Shown piece after piece: positions 1 through 7,511 of a stretch of DNA of 64,000 nt (the stretch's first letter is position 1; every line of letters starts with the position of its first letter). The translations under genes and the position numbers were made by a program. The notes below the pieces were generated by a model. That model saw only the letters and a program-made list of their open reading frames with translations, was not told where the DNA came from and made no database searches. Location of the stretch: NCBI RefSeq assembly GCF_000715495.1, contig NZ_JNLX01000148.1:51925-115924 (forward strand), written 5' to 3'. The DNA is from Hymenobacter sp. IS2118 (GTDB lineage Bacteria > Bacteroidota > Bacteroidia > Cytophagales > Hymenobacteraceae).

Positions 1-158
1 AGTCCCTGCACAGCGGCATCGTGTGGGTGAATACCTGGCTGCACCGCGACCTGCGCACGCCCTTCGGCGGCATGAAAAACTCCGGCGTCGGCCGCGAAGG
101 CGGCCTGGAAGCACTGCGTTTCTTCACCGAAACCCAGAACGTATGCGTGAAGCTGTGA
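1..158 (+). CDS. Aldehyde dehydrogenase, C-terminal fragment (cut by window edge)
   Basis: Only the last 51 codons lie in the window (first full codon at base 3, TGA at 156-158). The peptide carries the C-terminal hallmark of NAD(P)-dependent aldehyde dehydrogenases: IVWVNTWLHRDLRTPFGG, then GMKNSGVGREGG and a FFTETQNV ending. The NTW..RDLRTPFGG wording is closest to 2-hydroxymuconate or aminomuconate semialdehyde dehydrogenases, but the substrate cannot be fixed without the catalytic domain. A 36-bp-arm palindrome begins at the last base of the stop codon and could end its transcript. Confidence 0.85.
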   Translation, partial: SLHSGIVWVNTWLHRDLRTPFGGMKNSGVGREGGLEALRFFTETQNVCVKL

Positions 159-240
159 CCACAGATTTAACGGATTTTAGCGGATGAAACGGACTTTTTG
201 GGGTTCCGTTTCATCCGCTAAAATCCGTTAAATCTGTGGT
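158..240. repeat. Long perfect palindrome (36-bp arms, 11-nt loop)
   Basis: Arms 158-193 and 205-240 are perfect inverted copies around an 11-nt loop (194-204). The arms are made of repeating 9-10-bp words around CGGATTTTAG. The palindrome overlaps the stop codon of the aldehyde dehydrogenase. The 3' end of the broken Uma2 gene on the other strand reads into it and finds its stop there (211-213). It may work as a bidirectional terminator, but its length far exceeds an ordinary terminator. Confidence 0.9.
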
Positions 241-987
241 CCTGTATATTTCCGCCAACGGCACCTGGCAGCCCACGCTGCTTAGGTCGAGCACGGCGGC
301 TGGGTCGTGGGTTTCCATGAACAGCCAGTAGACTTGTTCCCGAATAAGCATAAATGAAAAAAAGTGGTCATGCTGAGCGTAGCCGAAGCATCTCTACCGC
401 GCAACTAATTCAGTCGACTCAACGAAGCGGTAGAGATGCTTCGGCTACGCTCAGCATGACCGTCGATTTTACACTTTTCTGTATTATAGGAACAAGTCTA
501 GTAGCCGTTGGGCTGGCGGGTGTACAGTTCTGCCAGCGGGGTTTGCGAATCCAGCATCAGGTATTGCTGCAGGCCGGGAACTTGGCGGTAGAGCGTGAAT
601 TTCTCGCTACGGTCCTTGTCAGCCATCGATTCGGACAGTACTTCCACCAGCAGGGTGGGGTTCAGCACCGTTTCGGGGCGGCGGGTTTCGTTGAAGCAGG
701 GCAGGCCACAAACCACGGTTAGGTCGGGGTACACGTAGGCGCTGCCGTTTAGAATCTGCAGGCGCTGTTCGCTGCCCACTACAGCGCAGCTTTTATCACG
801 CAGCTGCGTATTCAGTTCGCTCCCCCATATTCATACAAATGCGGTTGTGCGCGTAGCTGGCCCCGGCCATCGCCCGGATTTCGCCGAAATAGTATTCGTG
901 CTTTTCCCCGGCTGCGCACTCCAGCCGCAGGTAGTCGTCGGGCGAAACGTGGGCAGGAGCATCGGTTTGTAGCGCGGGCGGACTCAT
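211..987 (-). pseudogene. Broken Uma2/DUF820 family protein (frameshift plus element insertion)
   Basis: Three minus-strand pieces reconstruct one Uma2-type (PD-(D/E)XK nuclease-fold) protein. Piece one starts at ATG 987 and contains GEKHEYYFGEI and ASYAHNRIC. A frameshift at a C5 run (822-826; four Cs would restore the frame) separates it from a second piece with QLRDKSCAVVGSEQRLQI, DLTVVCG and NPTLLVEVLSES. That piece stops after PNGY because a 170-bp element (331-500) is inserted. Beyond the element the reading resumes as YWLFMETHDPAAVLDL and ends PLAEIYR, running into the 158-240 palindrome for its stop. Uma2 proteins are common in Cytophagales and cyanobacteria and their role is poorly known. 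The frameshift could be a sequencing error; the insertion is unambiguous. Confidence 0.85.
331..500. mobile_element. MITE-like palindromic element inserted in the Uma2 gene
   Basis: Terminal inverted repeats GACTTGTTCC (331-340) and GGAACAAGTC (489-498) are flanked by GTA (328-330 and 501-503), a possible 3-bp target duplication. Inside lies a second, larger inverted repeat of about 34 bp (366-400 and 427-461) starting GTCATGCTGAGCG. This is the same word family as the palindrome at 35545-35632. There is no room for a transposase gene, so mobilisation in trans is inferred. Removing the element restores Uma2 reading across PNGY/W. Confidence 0.75.
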
Positions 988-1045
988 AGTAAGGTCTGGT
1001 TAAAGGAATTACCTAAAAGTACGAAGCTAACTCCGGCCTTCGCCT

Positions 1046-1053
1046 TACCTTTG
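1046..1053 (+). promoter_or_regulatory. Bacteroidota -7 box
   Basis: TACCTTTG fits the Bacteroidota -7 consensus TAnnTTTG and lies 26 nt before the ATG at 1080. No clear -33 TTG is seen at the usual spacing. Confidence 0.45.
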
Positions 1054-1079
1054 CAGGCTGAATCACCCACGTGCCCCGA

Positions 1080-1694
1080 ATGCCTCATTCTACTGCCGAT
1101 TATTACGCCCATCCCACCGCCATCCTCGACGAGGGCTGTCAGATAGGTTCCGGCAGTCGTATCTGGCACTTTTGCCACATCTGTGCCGGCGCTGATATTG
1201 GCGAGGAATGCAACCTGGGCCAGAATATTTTCGTGGCCGATGGCGTGACGCTGGGCCGCAACGTGAAAGTGCAGAATAACGTGAGCCTCTACGGCGGCGT
1301 GGTGTGCGAAGACGATGTGTTTCTGGGGCCGTCAGTGGTGTTCACCAACGTGAAAAATCCGCGTAGCGCCGTACCGCGCAAAGGCGCCGAACAATACCTG
1401 ACCACCTACCTGGAGCGGGGCGTAACCGTGGGCGCCAATGCCACCATTGTCTGCGGGGTGCGCCTGGGCCGCTACGCCTTTGTGGGCGCGGGCAGCGTGG
1501 TCACGCACGACGTTCCGGCCTATGCCCTCGTATACGGCACGCCCGCCCGGCCGCAGGGCTGGATGAGTGCCTATGGCCACCGCCTGAGCTTCGATACCAA
1601 CCGCCGCGCAACCTGCCCCGAGAGCGGGGAAACGTACAGCTTAAGTGCCGACGGCCAAGCGGTGCGGCCGGTGGCAGTAGCTTCTGGCAAATAA
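1080..1694 (+). CDS. Hexapeptide-repeat sugar N-acetyltransferase (WbpD/WlbB type)
   Basis: The 204-residue protein is a left-handed beta-helix acyltransferase: imperfect hexapeptides run from [10 protein letters not shown] through [13 protein letters not shown] and [16 protein letters not shown] to [20 protein letters not shown]. The wording H..C.I(C)..A.IG..C.LGQN and the tail [11 protein letters not shown] are typical of WbpD/WlbB, which use acetyl-CoA to acetylate the 3-amino group of UDP-2-acetamido-3-amino-glucuronate. The partners WbpB (oxidase) and WbpE (aminotransferase) are not in the window, so the exact acceptor is an inference. FdtC-like dTDP-amino-sugar acetyltransferases are the main alternative. 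An in-frame GTG at 1071 is an alternative start. It leads the nucleotide-sugar cluster, 36 nt before the dehydrogenase. Confidence 0.85.
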   Translation: MPHSTADYYAHPTAILDEGCQIGSGSRIWHFCHICAGADIGEECNLGQNIFVADGVTLGRNVKVQNNVSLYGGVVCEDDVFLGPSVVFTNVKNPRSAVPRKGAEQYLTTYLERGVTVGANATIVCGVRLGRYAFVGAGSVVTHDVPAYALVYGTPARPQGWMSAYGHRLSFDTNRRATCPESGETYSLSADGQAVRPVAVASGK

Positions 1695-1730
1695 TTGAAA
1701 AACAGTAACTAACACTAATATACTGCTCCC

Positions 1731-3026
1731 GTGTACGAAAAACTATTGCGCAAAGAGGCCACCCTGGCCGTTATCGGCCTCGGCTACGTGGGCTTGCCCA
1801 TTGCCCTGGAATTCGCGAAGCAGCTCAAGGTAATTGGCTTCGACATCAACGCCGGCCGCGTGGCCCAGATGAAGGACGGCATCGACCCCAGCGGGGAGCT
1901 GGAAAAGAAGGATTTTGAAGGCTGCGACATCACCTTCACCGATTCGCTGGACGTGCTGCGACAGGCCCAGTTCTACATCGTGGCCGTGCCCACGCCCATC
2001 GACGAGCACGCCCAGCCCGACCTTAAGCCGCTGCTGGGCGCATCGGGCTCGGTGGGCAAGGTGCTGGAGAAGGGTGATTATGTGGTGTTCGAGAGCACCG
2101 TGTACCCCGGCTGTACCGAGGAAGACTGCATTCCTGTGATTGAGCGCCTGTCGGGCCTGAAATTCCCGACCGATTTTAAGGTGGGCTACTCGCCCGAACG
2201 TATCAACCCCGGCGACAAGGAACACACGTTGCGCCGCATCGTGAAAGTGGTGTCGGGCAACGACGAGGAAGCCCTCGATACCATTGCCAAAGTCTACGAG
2301 CTGGTGGTGGATGCCGGCGTGCACCGCGCCAGTAGCATCCGGGTGGCCGAAGCCGCCAAAATCATCGAAAACACCCAGCGCGACGTGAACATCGCGCTGA
2401 TGAACGAGCTGTCGATGATTTTCGACCGCATGAACATCAACACCTACGAGGTGCTGGAAGCGGCCGGTACGAAGTGGAATTTCCTGAAATTCTCGCCCGG
2501 CCTGGTGGGCGGGCACTGCATCGGCGTCGACCCGTACTACCTGACCTACAAGGCGAAAGAGCTGGGCTACGATGCCAAGGTGATTCTGAGCGGCCGCACC
2601 ACCAACGACAATATGGGCGCCTACATCGCGCGCAAAACGGTGCAGATGATGATTAAGAAAGGCAAGGACGTGGCCAAAAGCCGCGTGCTGGTGATGGGCG
2701 CCACCTTCAAGGAAAACGTGGAGGACATCCGCAATTCCAAGGTCGCGGACGTTATTCAAGAGCTGAAAAACTTCTCGGTGAATGTCGACATCATCGACCC
2801 GCACGCGGATTCCGATGAGCTGCACCACGAATACGGCTTCCGCCTCACCGCCACCGACGACGTGCGGACCGATTACGACGCCGTTATCGTAGCCGTGAGC
2901 CACTTGCCCTACGCTGCCAAAGACGAAGCCTATTTCCAGTCCATCACTTCCGACAATGCCGTGCTGGTCGATATCAAAGGCTTGTACCGCGGTAAGATGA
3001 AGGAGCTAATGTATTGGAGCCTGTAA
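1731..3026 (+). CDS. UDP-N-acetylhexosamine 6-dehydrogenase (WbpO/TviB type)
   Basis: The 431-residue protein oxidises C6 of a UDP-HexNAc to the uronic acid with two NAD+. The N-terminal Rossmann fold has VIGLGYVGLP at about residues 14-23. The middle has VFESTVYPG and the conserved AAKIIENTQRDVNIALMNE. The catalytic cysteine is C263 in GGHCIGVDP, and the C-terminal UDP-binding domain has ATFKENVEDIRNSK. Length and motifs fit the WbpO/TviB/WbpA branch rather than UDP-glucose dehydrogenase. The start is GTG; the same opening (GTGTACGAAAA) recurs at the WbpP-like gene at 5386. Together with that epimerase the likely product is UDP-GalNAcA, as in Vi antigen or Pseudomonas O6 pathways. Confidence 0.93.
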   Translation: MYEKLLRKEATLAVIGLGYVGLPIALEFAKQLKVIGFDINAGRVAQMKDGIDPSGELEKKDFEGCDITFTDSLDVLRQAQFYIVAVPTPIDEHAQPDLKPLLGASGSVGKVLEKGDYVVFESTVYPGCTEEDCIPVIERLSGLKFPTDFKVGYSPERINPGDKEHTLRRIVKVVSGNDEEALDTIAKVYELVVDAGVHRASSIRVAEAAKIIENTQRDVNIALMNELSMIFDRMNINTYEVLEAAGTKWNFLKFSPGLVGGHCIGVDPYYLTYKAKELGYDAKVILSGRTTNDNMGAYIARKTVQMMIKKGKDVAKSRVLVMGATFKENVEDIRNSKVADVIQELKNFSVNVDIIDPHADSDELHHEYGFRLTATDDVRTDYDAVIVAVSHLPYAAKDEAYFQSITSDNAVLVDIKGLYRGKMKELMYWSL

Positions 3027-3037
3027 TTATTCAGCGG

Positions 3038-3115
3038 TTAGCTGAAAGCTATTAGCTGTTAGCTCCTGCCCGGAGTAGCAGTTAGAAAAGCTAGCAGCTA
3101 ATAGCTTTCAGCTAA
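3038..3115. repeat. Heptad palindrome, word TTAGCTG
   Basis: A perfect 20-bp inverted repeat joins 3038-3057 and 3096-3115. The arms are 7-bp words (TTAGCTG, AAAGCTA, TTAGCTG, TTAGCTC). It fills the spacer between the dehydrogenase and galE. Its right arm contains an ATG (3115) in frame with galE, which is better ignored as a start. Confidence 0.85.
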
Positions 3116-3126
3116 TGGCTAAACCT

Positions 3127-4140
3127 ATGAAAATTCTCGTTACCGGCGGGGCCGGCTACATCGGCTCGCACGCCGTGGTAGAACTGCATCAGGCCGGCTA
3201 CCAGCCCGTTATTATTGATGATTTCAGTAATTCGGAAGAATCGGCGCTGGCGGGGATTGAGGCTATTTTGGGTGTTGCGGTGCCCCTGTACCGCATCGAC
3301 TGTGCCGATGAAGCGGCTTTGCGGAGCGTGTTCGCAGCCGAGCCCGACATTGCGGGCGTCATTCACTTTGCGGCATTCAAGGCCGTGGGCGAATCGGTGC
3401 AGAAGCCGCTGGCATATTTCCAGAACAACGTGGGCTCGCTGCTCACGCTGCTGGCCGTGATGAAGGAATTTGGCGTTGAAAACCTAGTTTTCTCCTCTTC
3501 CTGCACCGTATATGGCATTCCCGATGCCCTGCCCGTGACGGAAGCCACGCCCACTAAGCCGGCCTCGTCTCCCTACGGCCGCACCAAGCAGATGTGCGAA
3601 GACCTTATCCGCGATGTTTCGGCTGCGCCGGACAACACCCTGCACACCATTTTGCTGCGCTACTTCAATCCCATTGGAGCGCACGCATCGGCCAAGATTG
3701 GCGAGCTGCCCTTGGGCGTGCCCAACAACCTGGTGCCGTTCATCACCCAAACGGCGGCTGGTATGCGCGAGAAGCTGACGATTTACGGCAACGATTACGA
3801 CACGCCGGACGGCACCAACGTGCGCGACTACATCCACGTGGTGGACCTGGCCAAGGCGCATGTGGTAGCCGTGCAGCGTCTGCTGGACCGCAAAGCGAGT
3901 GAGCCCGTCGAAACCTTCAACGTGGGCACGGGCCACGGCAATACGGTGCTCGAAGTGGTTCAGGCTTTCGAGCAGGCCAGTGGCCAGAAACTGAATTACA
4001 GCATCGGTCCGCGCCGGCCCGGCGATGTGCCGGCCATCTACGCCGACGCCACTAAAGCGGAGCAGGTGCTAGGCTTCAAAACCGAGACATCATTGGTTGA
4101 TTCCCTGGCCAGCGCCTGGAAGTGGCAGCAGACACTGTGA
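3127..4140 (+). CDS. galE: UDP-glucose 4-epimerase
   Basis: The 337-residue extended short-chain dehydrogenase interconverts UDP-glucose and UDP-galactose with tightly bound NAD+. It shows the N-terminal TGGAGYIGSH dinucleotide fingerprint (residues 6-15), the SSSCTVYG substrate loop, the catalytic Y150-x3-K154 pair in SPYGRTK, and LRYFNPIGAH followed by DGTNVRDYIHV, which are specific wording for GalE. ATG 3127 is preferred because it starts directly at MKILVTGG; the upstream in-frame ATG 3115 lies in a palindrome arm. It is co-directional with its neighbours but every spacer in this cluster carries a palindrome, so co-transcription may be interrupted. Confidence 0.97.
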   Translation: MKILVTGGAGYIGSHAVVELHQAGYQPVIIDDFSNSEESALAGIEAILGVAVPLYRIDCADEAALRSVFAAEPDIAGVIHFAAFKAVGESVQKPLAYFQNNVGSLLTLLAVMKEFGVENLVFSSSCTVYGIPDALPVTEATPTKPASSPYGRTKQMCEDLIRDVSAAPDNTLHTILLRYFNPIGAHASAKIGELPLGVPNNLVPFITQTAAGMREKLTIYGNDYDTPDGTNVRDYIHVVDLAKAHVVAVQRLLDRKASEPVETFNVGTGHGNTVLEVVQAFEQASGQKLNYSIGPRRPGDVPAIYADATKAEQVLGFKTETSLVDSLASAWKWQQTL

Positions 4141-4216
4141 GGTAAGCTTCAGCTTGCCGTGCCATAATTGCTTGATATATAGTGTTTAACGATGAAATGG
4201 CAAGCTAAAGCTTACC
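4141..4216. repeat. Palindrome, word AAGCTT/AGCTTGCC
   Basis: Arms 4141-4158 and 4199-4216 match at 17 of 18 positions. The left arm starts on the base after the galE stop codon and the right arm ends 9 nt before rmlB. The arm shows a 7-nt repeat of AGCTT. Confidence 0.8.
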
Positions 4217-4225
4217 GCACAAATT

Positions 4226-5278
4226 ATGAAAATTCTCATCACTGGCGGCGCCGGCTTCATTGGCTCCCACGTTGTTCGACTGTTCGTCAACAAGTATCCG
4301 AACTATCAGATTATCAACCTCGACGCGCTGACTTACGCCGGTAACCTCGAAAACCTGCGCGACGTGGAAGCCGCAGACAACTACCGCTTCATCAAAGGCG
4401 ACATTTCGGACCAGGCGTTTGTGGACCAACTCTTTGCCCACGAAGAGCCCGACGCCGTGATTCACCTCGCGGCCGAGTCGCACGTCGACCGCAGCATTAC
4501 CGACCCGATGGCTTTTGTGAAAACCAACGTCATCGGCACGGTGAATTTGCTGCACGCGGCCCGCAACCTGTGGCAGCCCAGTGGCTACGACGGCCACGTG
4601 TTCTACCACGTGAGCACCGACGAGGTGTACGGCTCGCTGGACTTTGGCCCCGAGCTGTTTACCGAGGAAACTTCCTACGACCCCCGCTCGCCGTACTCGG
4701 CCTCCAAGGCCAGCTCCGACCACTTCGTACGCGCCTGGCACCACACCTACGGGCTGCCCATCAAGCTCAGCAACTGCTCGAACAACTACGGCCCCAACCA
4801 CTTCCCCGAAAAGCTGATTCCGCTGGCTATTCATCGGTTGCGCACCGGCCAGCCCGTGCCCGTGTACGGCAAGGGCGAAAACGTGCGCGACTGGCTATTT
4901 GTGAAAGACCACGCCACGGCCATCGACGCGGTGTTCCATAAAGGCACGGCTGGCGAAACCTACAACATCGGCGGTGTCAACGAGTGGCAGAACCTCAAGC
5001 TGATTCAACTGCTCTGCGACGTGGTAGACGAGAAAACCGGCCAGGCGCCGGGCACTTCGCGCAAGCTCATCAAGTTTGTGACCGACCGCGCCGGCCACGA
5101 CATGCGCTACGCCATCGACAGCAGCAAAATCATGAACGAGCTGGGCTGGAAACCCAGCGTGACCTTCGAGCAGGGCCTGGCCCAAACCGTGGATTGGTAC
5201 CTCGAAAACGAGGAATGGCTGAACAACGTAACCAGCGGCACCTACCAGGACTACAACACCCGGCAATACGGAGTTTAA
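4226..5278 (+). CDS. rmlB: dTDP-glucose 4,6-dehydratase
   Basis: The 350-residue SDR enzyme converts dTDP-glucose to dTDP-4-keto-6-deoxyglucose, the branch point to rhamnose and other deoxy sugars. It has TGGAGFIGSH at the N terminus, the HLAAESHVDRSI motif, the family-defining STDEVYGSL with Asp-Glu that act in dehydration, the catalytic Y157-x3-K161 pair in SPYSASK, and NCSNNYGPNHFPEKLIP. These identify RmlB rather than a generic epimerase. Its substrate is supplied by RmlA, encoded at 6533; rmlC and rmlD are not in the window, so the final deoxy sugar is unknown. Confidence 0.97.
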   Translation: MKILITGGAGFIGSHVVRLFVNKYPNYQIINLDALTYAGNLENLRDVEAADNYRFIKGDISDQAFVDQLFAHEEPDAVIHLAAESHVDRSITDPMAFVKTNVIGTVNLLHAARNLWQPSGYDGHVFYHVSTDEVYGSLDFGPELFTEETSYDPRSPYSASKASSDHFVRAWHHTYGLPIKLSNCSNNYGPNHFPEKLIPLAIHRLRTGQPVPVYGKGENVRDWLFVKDHATAIDAVFHKGTAGETYNIGGVNEWQNLKLIQLLCDVVDEKTGQAPGTSRKLIKFVTDRAGHDMRYAIDSSKIMNELGWKPSVTFEQGLAQTVDWYLENEEWLNNVTSGTYQDYNTRQYGV

Positions 5279-5295
5279 AGTAATTAAATAATTGA

Positions 5296-5377
5296 GAATT
5301 AGTAATTAGCAATCAGGCGTTTCCTCTGCGGTAGCAAAAAGGACAATTCTTAACTACTAATTACTAATTACTAATTC
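5296..5377. repeat. Heptad palindrome, word CTAATTA
   Basis: A perfect 14-bp inverted repeat joins 5296-5309 and 5364-5377. The right side is three consecutive 7-bp words (CTAATTA, CTAATTA, CTAATTC, 5357-5377). It occupies the rmlB to WbpP-like spacer and ends 8 nt before the GTG start at 5386. Confidence 0.8.
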
Positions 5378-5385
5378 AAAACCAA

Positions 5386-6393
5386 GTGTACGAAAACCCT
5401 TTTCACGAGCAGCCGCTCGATAACCTGACTTTTCTTGTGACCGGTGGCGCGGGTTTCATCGGTTCCAACATTGTGGAGTACCTGCTGAAATTCGGCGTGA
5501 AAAAGGTGCGTACGCTGGACAATTACTCCAACGGCTTTCGCAAAAATCTGTCGCTTTTTGCCGGCGATGCCCGCCTGGAAATAATGGACGGCGACATCCG
5601 CGACGCGGCCGTGTGCGCTGCTGCCTGCGCCGGCGTGGACGTGGTGCTGCACGAAGCCGCCCTCGGTTCGGTGCCCCGCTCCATCAACGACCCGGTGCTG
5701 ACCAACGACGTGAACGTGGGCGGCTTCGTGCAGATGCTGACCGCCGCCAAAGATGCCGGCGTAAAGCGCTTTGTGTACGCGGCCTCGTCCTCGACCTACG
5801 GCGACCACCCCGGCCTGCCCAAAGTGGAAGACCGGATTGGCAAGCCGCTCTCGCCCTACGCCGTTACTAAATATGCCAACGAGCTGTATGCCGACGTGTT
5901 TGCCCGCACCTACGGCATGGAAATCATTGGCCTGCGCTACTTCAATATCTTCGGCCCGCGCCAGGACCCCGGCGGGGCCTACGCGGCCGTGATTCCGCTG
6001 TTCATCGACGCCATTTTGCAGAACGAAGCGCCCACGCTCAACGGCGATGGCGGCCAGACCCGCGACTTCACCTTCGTGGAGAACTGCGTAGAAGCCAATA
6101 TCCGCGCCGCGCTGGTGCAAAATCCTGACGCACTGGGCCAGGTGTACAACATTGCCGTGGGCGACCGCACCTCGCTGGTAGAGATGTACGACATCCTGCG
6201 CGAAGAAGCCGGCTCGGACCTGGCCCCAAAATTTGGCCCCGACCGGGCCGGAGACATCCGCGATTCGCTGGCCGACATTTCCAAGGCGGGCCGCCTGTTG
6301 GGCTACGCGCCCCAGGTGCGCATCCGTGAGGGCCTGCGCCAAACGCTGGCCTGGTTCAAGGCCAACCAGGAATTTATTCGGGAGCGTAATTAA
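5386..6393 (+). CDS. UDP-N-acetylglucosamine 4-epimerase (WbpP/TviC type)
   Basis: The 335-residue SDR epimerase begins at GTG 5386. Compared with GalE it has the longer N terminus before TGGAGFIGSNI that is usual in WbpP/TviC, the HEAALGSVPRSINDP motif, the SSSTYGDHPGLPK loop, the Y158-x3-K162 pair in SPYAVTKYANELY, and LRYFNIFGPRQDPGGAYAAV. These are hallmarks of enzymes that epimerise UDP-GlcNAc/UDP-GalNAc or their uronic acids at C4. With the dehydrogenase at 1731 this gives the two steps needed for UDP-GalNAcA. Specificity among acetylated sugars is inferred from family resemblance only. Confidence 0.92.
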   Translation: MYENPFHEQPLDNLTFLVTGGAGFIGSNIVEYLLKFGVKKVRTLDNYSNGFRKNLSLFAGDARLEIMDGDIRDAAVCAAACAGVDVVLHEAALGSVPRSINDPVLTNDVNVGGFVQMLTAAKDAGVKRFVYAASSSTYGDHPGLPKVEDRIGKPLSPYAVTKYANELYADVFARTYGMEIIGLRYFNIFGPRQDPGGAYAAVIPLFIDAILQNEAPTLNGDGGQTRDFTFVENCVEANIRAALVQNPDALGQVYNIAVGDRTSLVEMYDILREEAGSDLAPKFGPDRAGDIRDSLADISKAGRLLGYAPQVRIREGLRQTLAWFKANQEFIRERN

Positions 6394-6401
6394 TTCAGTT
6401 G

Positions 6402-6528
6402 TCATGCTGACGAACCGGAGGTCGGCGTCAGTTAAGGAGGCATCTTCTCTGGGCTGCTCTCGTCAGAAGTAATCATTTCCGCACCGCGAACCTGATAAGA
6501 CGTTTCGCTTTGCTCAACATGACCGTTT
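6402..6528. repeat. Degenerate palindrome of the GTCATGCTGA family
   Basis: The 139-nt spacer before rmlA opens with TGTCATGCTGA and closes with GCTCAACATGACC, an inverted pair of the same word that is near-perfect at 35545-35632. The interior is no longer symmetrical, so it looks like a decayed copy. Confidence 0.5.
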
Positions 6529-6532
6529 ACCC

Positions 6533-7411
6533 ATGAAAGGAATTATTCTCGCCGGCGGCTCCGGCACCCGGTTGCACCCGCTCACGCTGGCCGTATCGAA
6601 GCAGTTGATGCCCGTGTACGATAAGCCGATGATTTATTATCCGCTGTCGATTCTGCTGTCGGCGGGCATTCGGGAAGTGCTGATTATCACCACACCCCAC
6701 GACCAGGAGCAATTTAAGAGGCTGCTTGGTGACGGCAAAAACCTGGGTTGCGACTTCCAGTACGTGGTGCAGGAAGTGCCCAACGGCCTCGCGCAAGCCT
6801 TTGTGCTGGGCGCCGATTTCATCGGAACCGATAAAGTAGCCCTGGTGCTCGGCGATAACATTTTCTACGGCGCCGGCCTCGAAGAGCTGCTCAAATCCAA
6901 CAACGACCCGCAGGGCGGCGTGGTGTTCGCCTACCACGTACACGACCCCGAGCGCTACGGCGTGGTGGAGTTCGATGCCGACAAAAAAGCCCTCAGCATT
7001 GAGGAAAAGCCGGAGAAGCCCAAGAGCAACTACGCCGTGCCCGGCCTCTATTTCTACGACAACGACGTGGTGGAAATCGCCAAAAACCTCGAAATGAGCC
7101 CCCGCGGCGAGTACGAAATCACGGACGTGAACCGCGAATACCTGCGCCGCGGCACGCTCAAAGTCGGCATCCTCGGCCGCGGCACCGCCTGGCTCGACAC
7201 CGGCACCTTCGAAAGCCTGATGCAGGCCGGCGAGTTCGTAAAAGTCATCGAGCAGCGCCAGGGCCTGAAAGTGGGCTCCATCGAAGAAGCCGCCTACCGC
7301 CAGGGCTTCATCGACGCCGACCAGCTCCGTGCCATTGCCGCGCCGCTACGCAAAAGCGGCTACGGCGACTACCTGATGAACCTGCCCGACCAGCTGATGC
7401 TGGAAGGATAG
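6533..7411 (+). CDS. rmlA: Glucose-1-phosphate thymidylyltransferase
   Basis: The 292-residue nucleotidyltransferase joins dTTP and glucose-1-phosphate to give dTDP-glucose. The N terminus carries [13 protein letters not shown] (residues 6-18), the activator-type sugar nucleotidyltransferase signature, followed by [31 protein letters not shown]...SIEEKP and [13 protein letters not shown], all diagnostic of RmlA. Length is normal. It is the last gene of the cluster. Its stop codon directly abuts a 41-bp-arm palindrome that separates it from the convergent flavoprotein gene. Confidence 0.97.
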   Translation: MKGIILAGGSGTRLHPLTLAVSKQLMPVYDKPMIYYPLSILLSAGIREVLIITTPHDQEQFKRLLGDGKNLGCDFQYVVQEVPNGLAQAFVLGADFIGTDKVALVLGDNIFYGAGLEELLKSNNDPQGGVVFAYHVHDPERYGVVEFDADKKALSIEEKPEKPKSNYAVPGLYFYDNDVVEIAKNLEMSPRGEYEITDVNREYLRRGTLKVGILGRGTAWLDTGTFESLMQAGEFVKVIEQRQGLKVGSIEEAAYRQGFIDADQLRAIAAPLRKSGYGDYLMNLPDQLMLEG

Positions 7412-7510
7412 GGTTTTTAGGGTAGGAGGGTGTGGGGGTAGGAGGGTAGGAGTTGCACACAATAGCAAACTCTTACCCTCCTACCCCCACACCCTCTTAC
7501 CCTAAAAACC
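7412..7510. repeat. Palindrome with 41-bp arms, word GGGTAGGA
   Basis: Arms 7412-7452 and 7470-7510 are inverted copies with two mismatches, made of 7-8-bp G-rich words (GGTAGGA, GGGTGTG, GGGGTAGGA). It fills almost the whole 100-nt gap between two convergent genes and ends 1 nt before the flavoprotein stop codon, so it probably terminates transcription in both directions. Confidence 0.88.
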
Positions 7511-7511
7511 T

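Noticed and set aside
1743..2903. 386-codon minus-strand open frame over the UDP-HexNAc dehydrogenase
   Set aside because: Its composition is that of a complementary-frame shadow; the plus-strand gene has all catalytic motifs.
5371..6405. 344-codon minus-strand open frame over the WbpP-like gene
   Set aside because: It is a reverse-frame shadow of a well-supported epimerase in GC-rich DNA.
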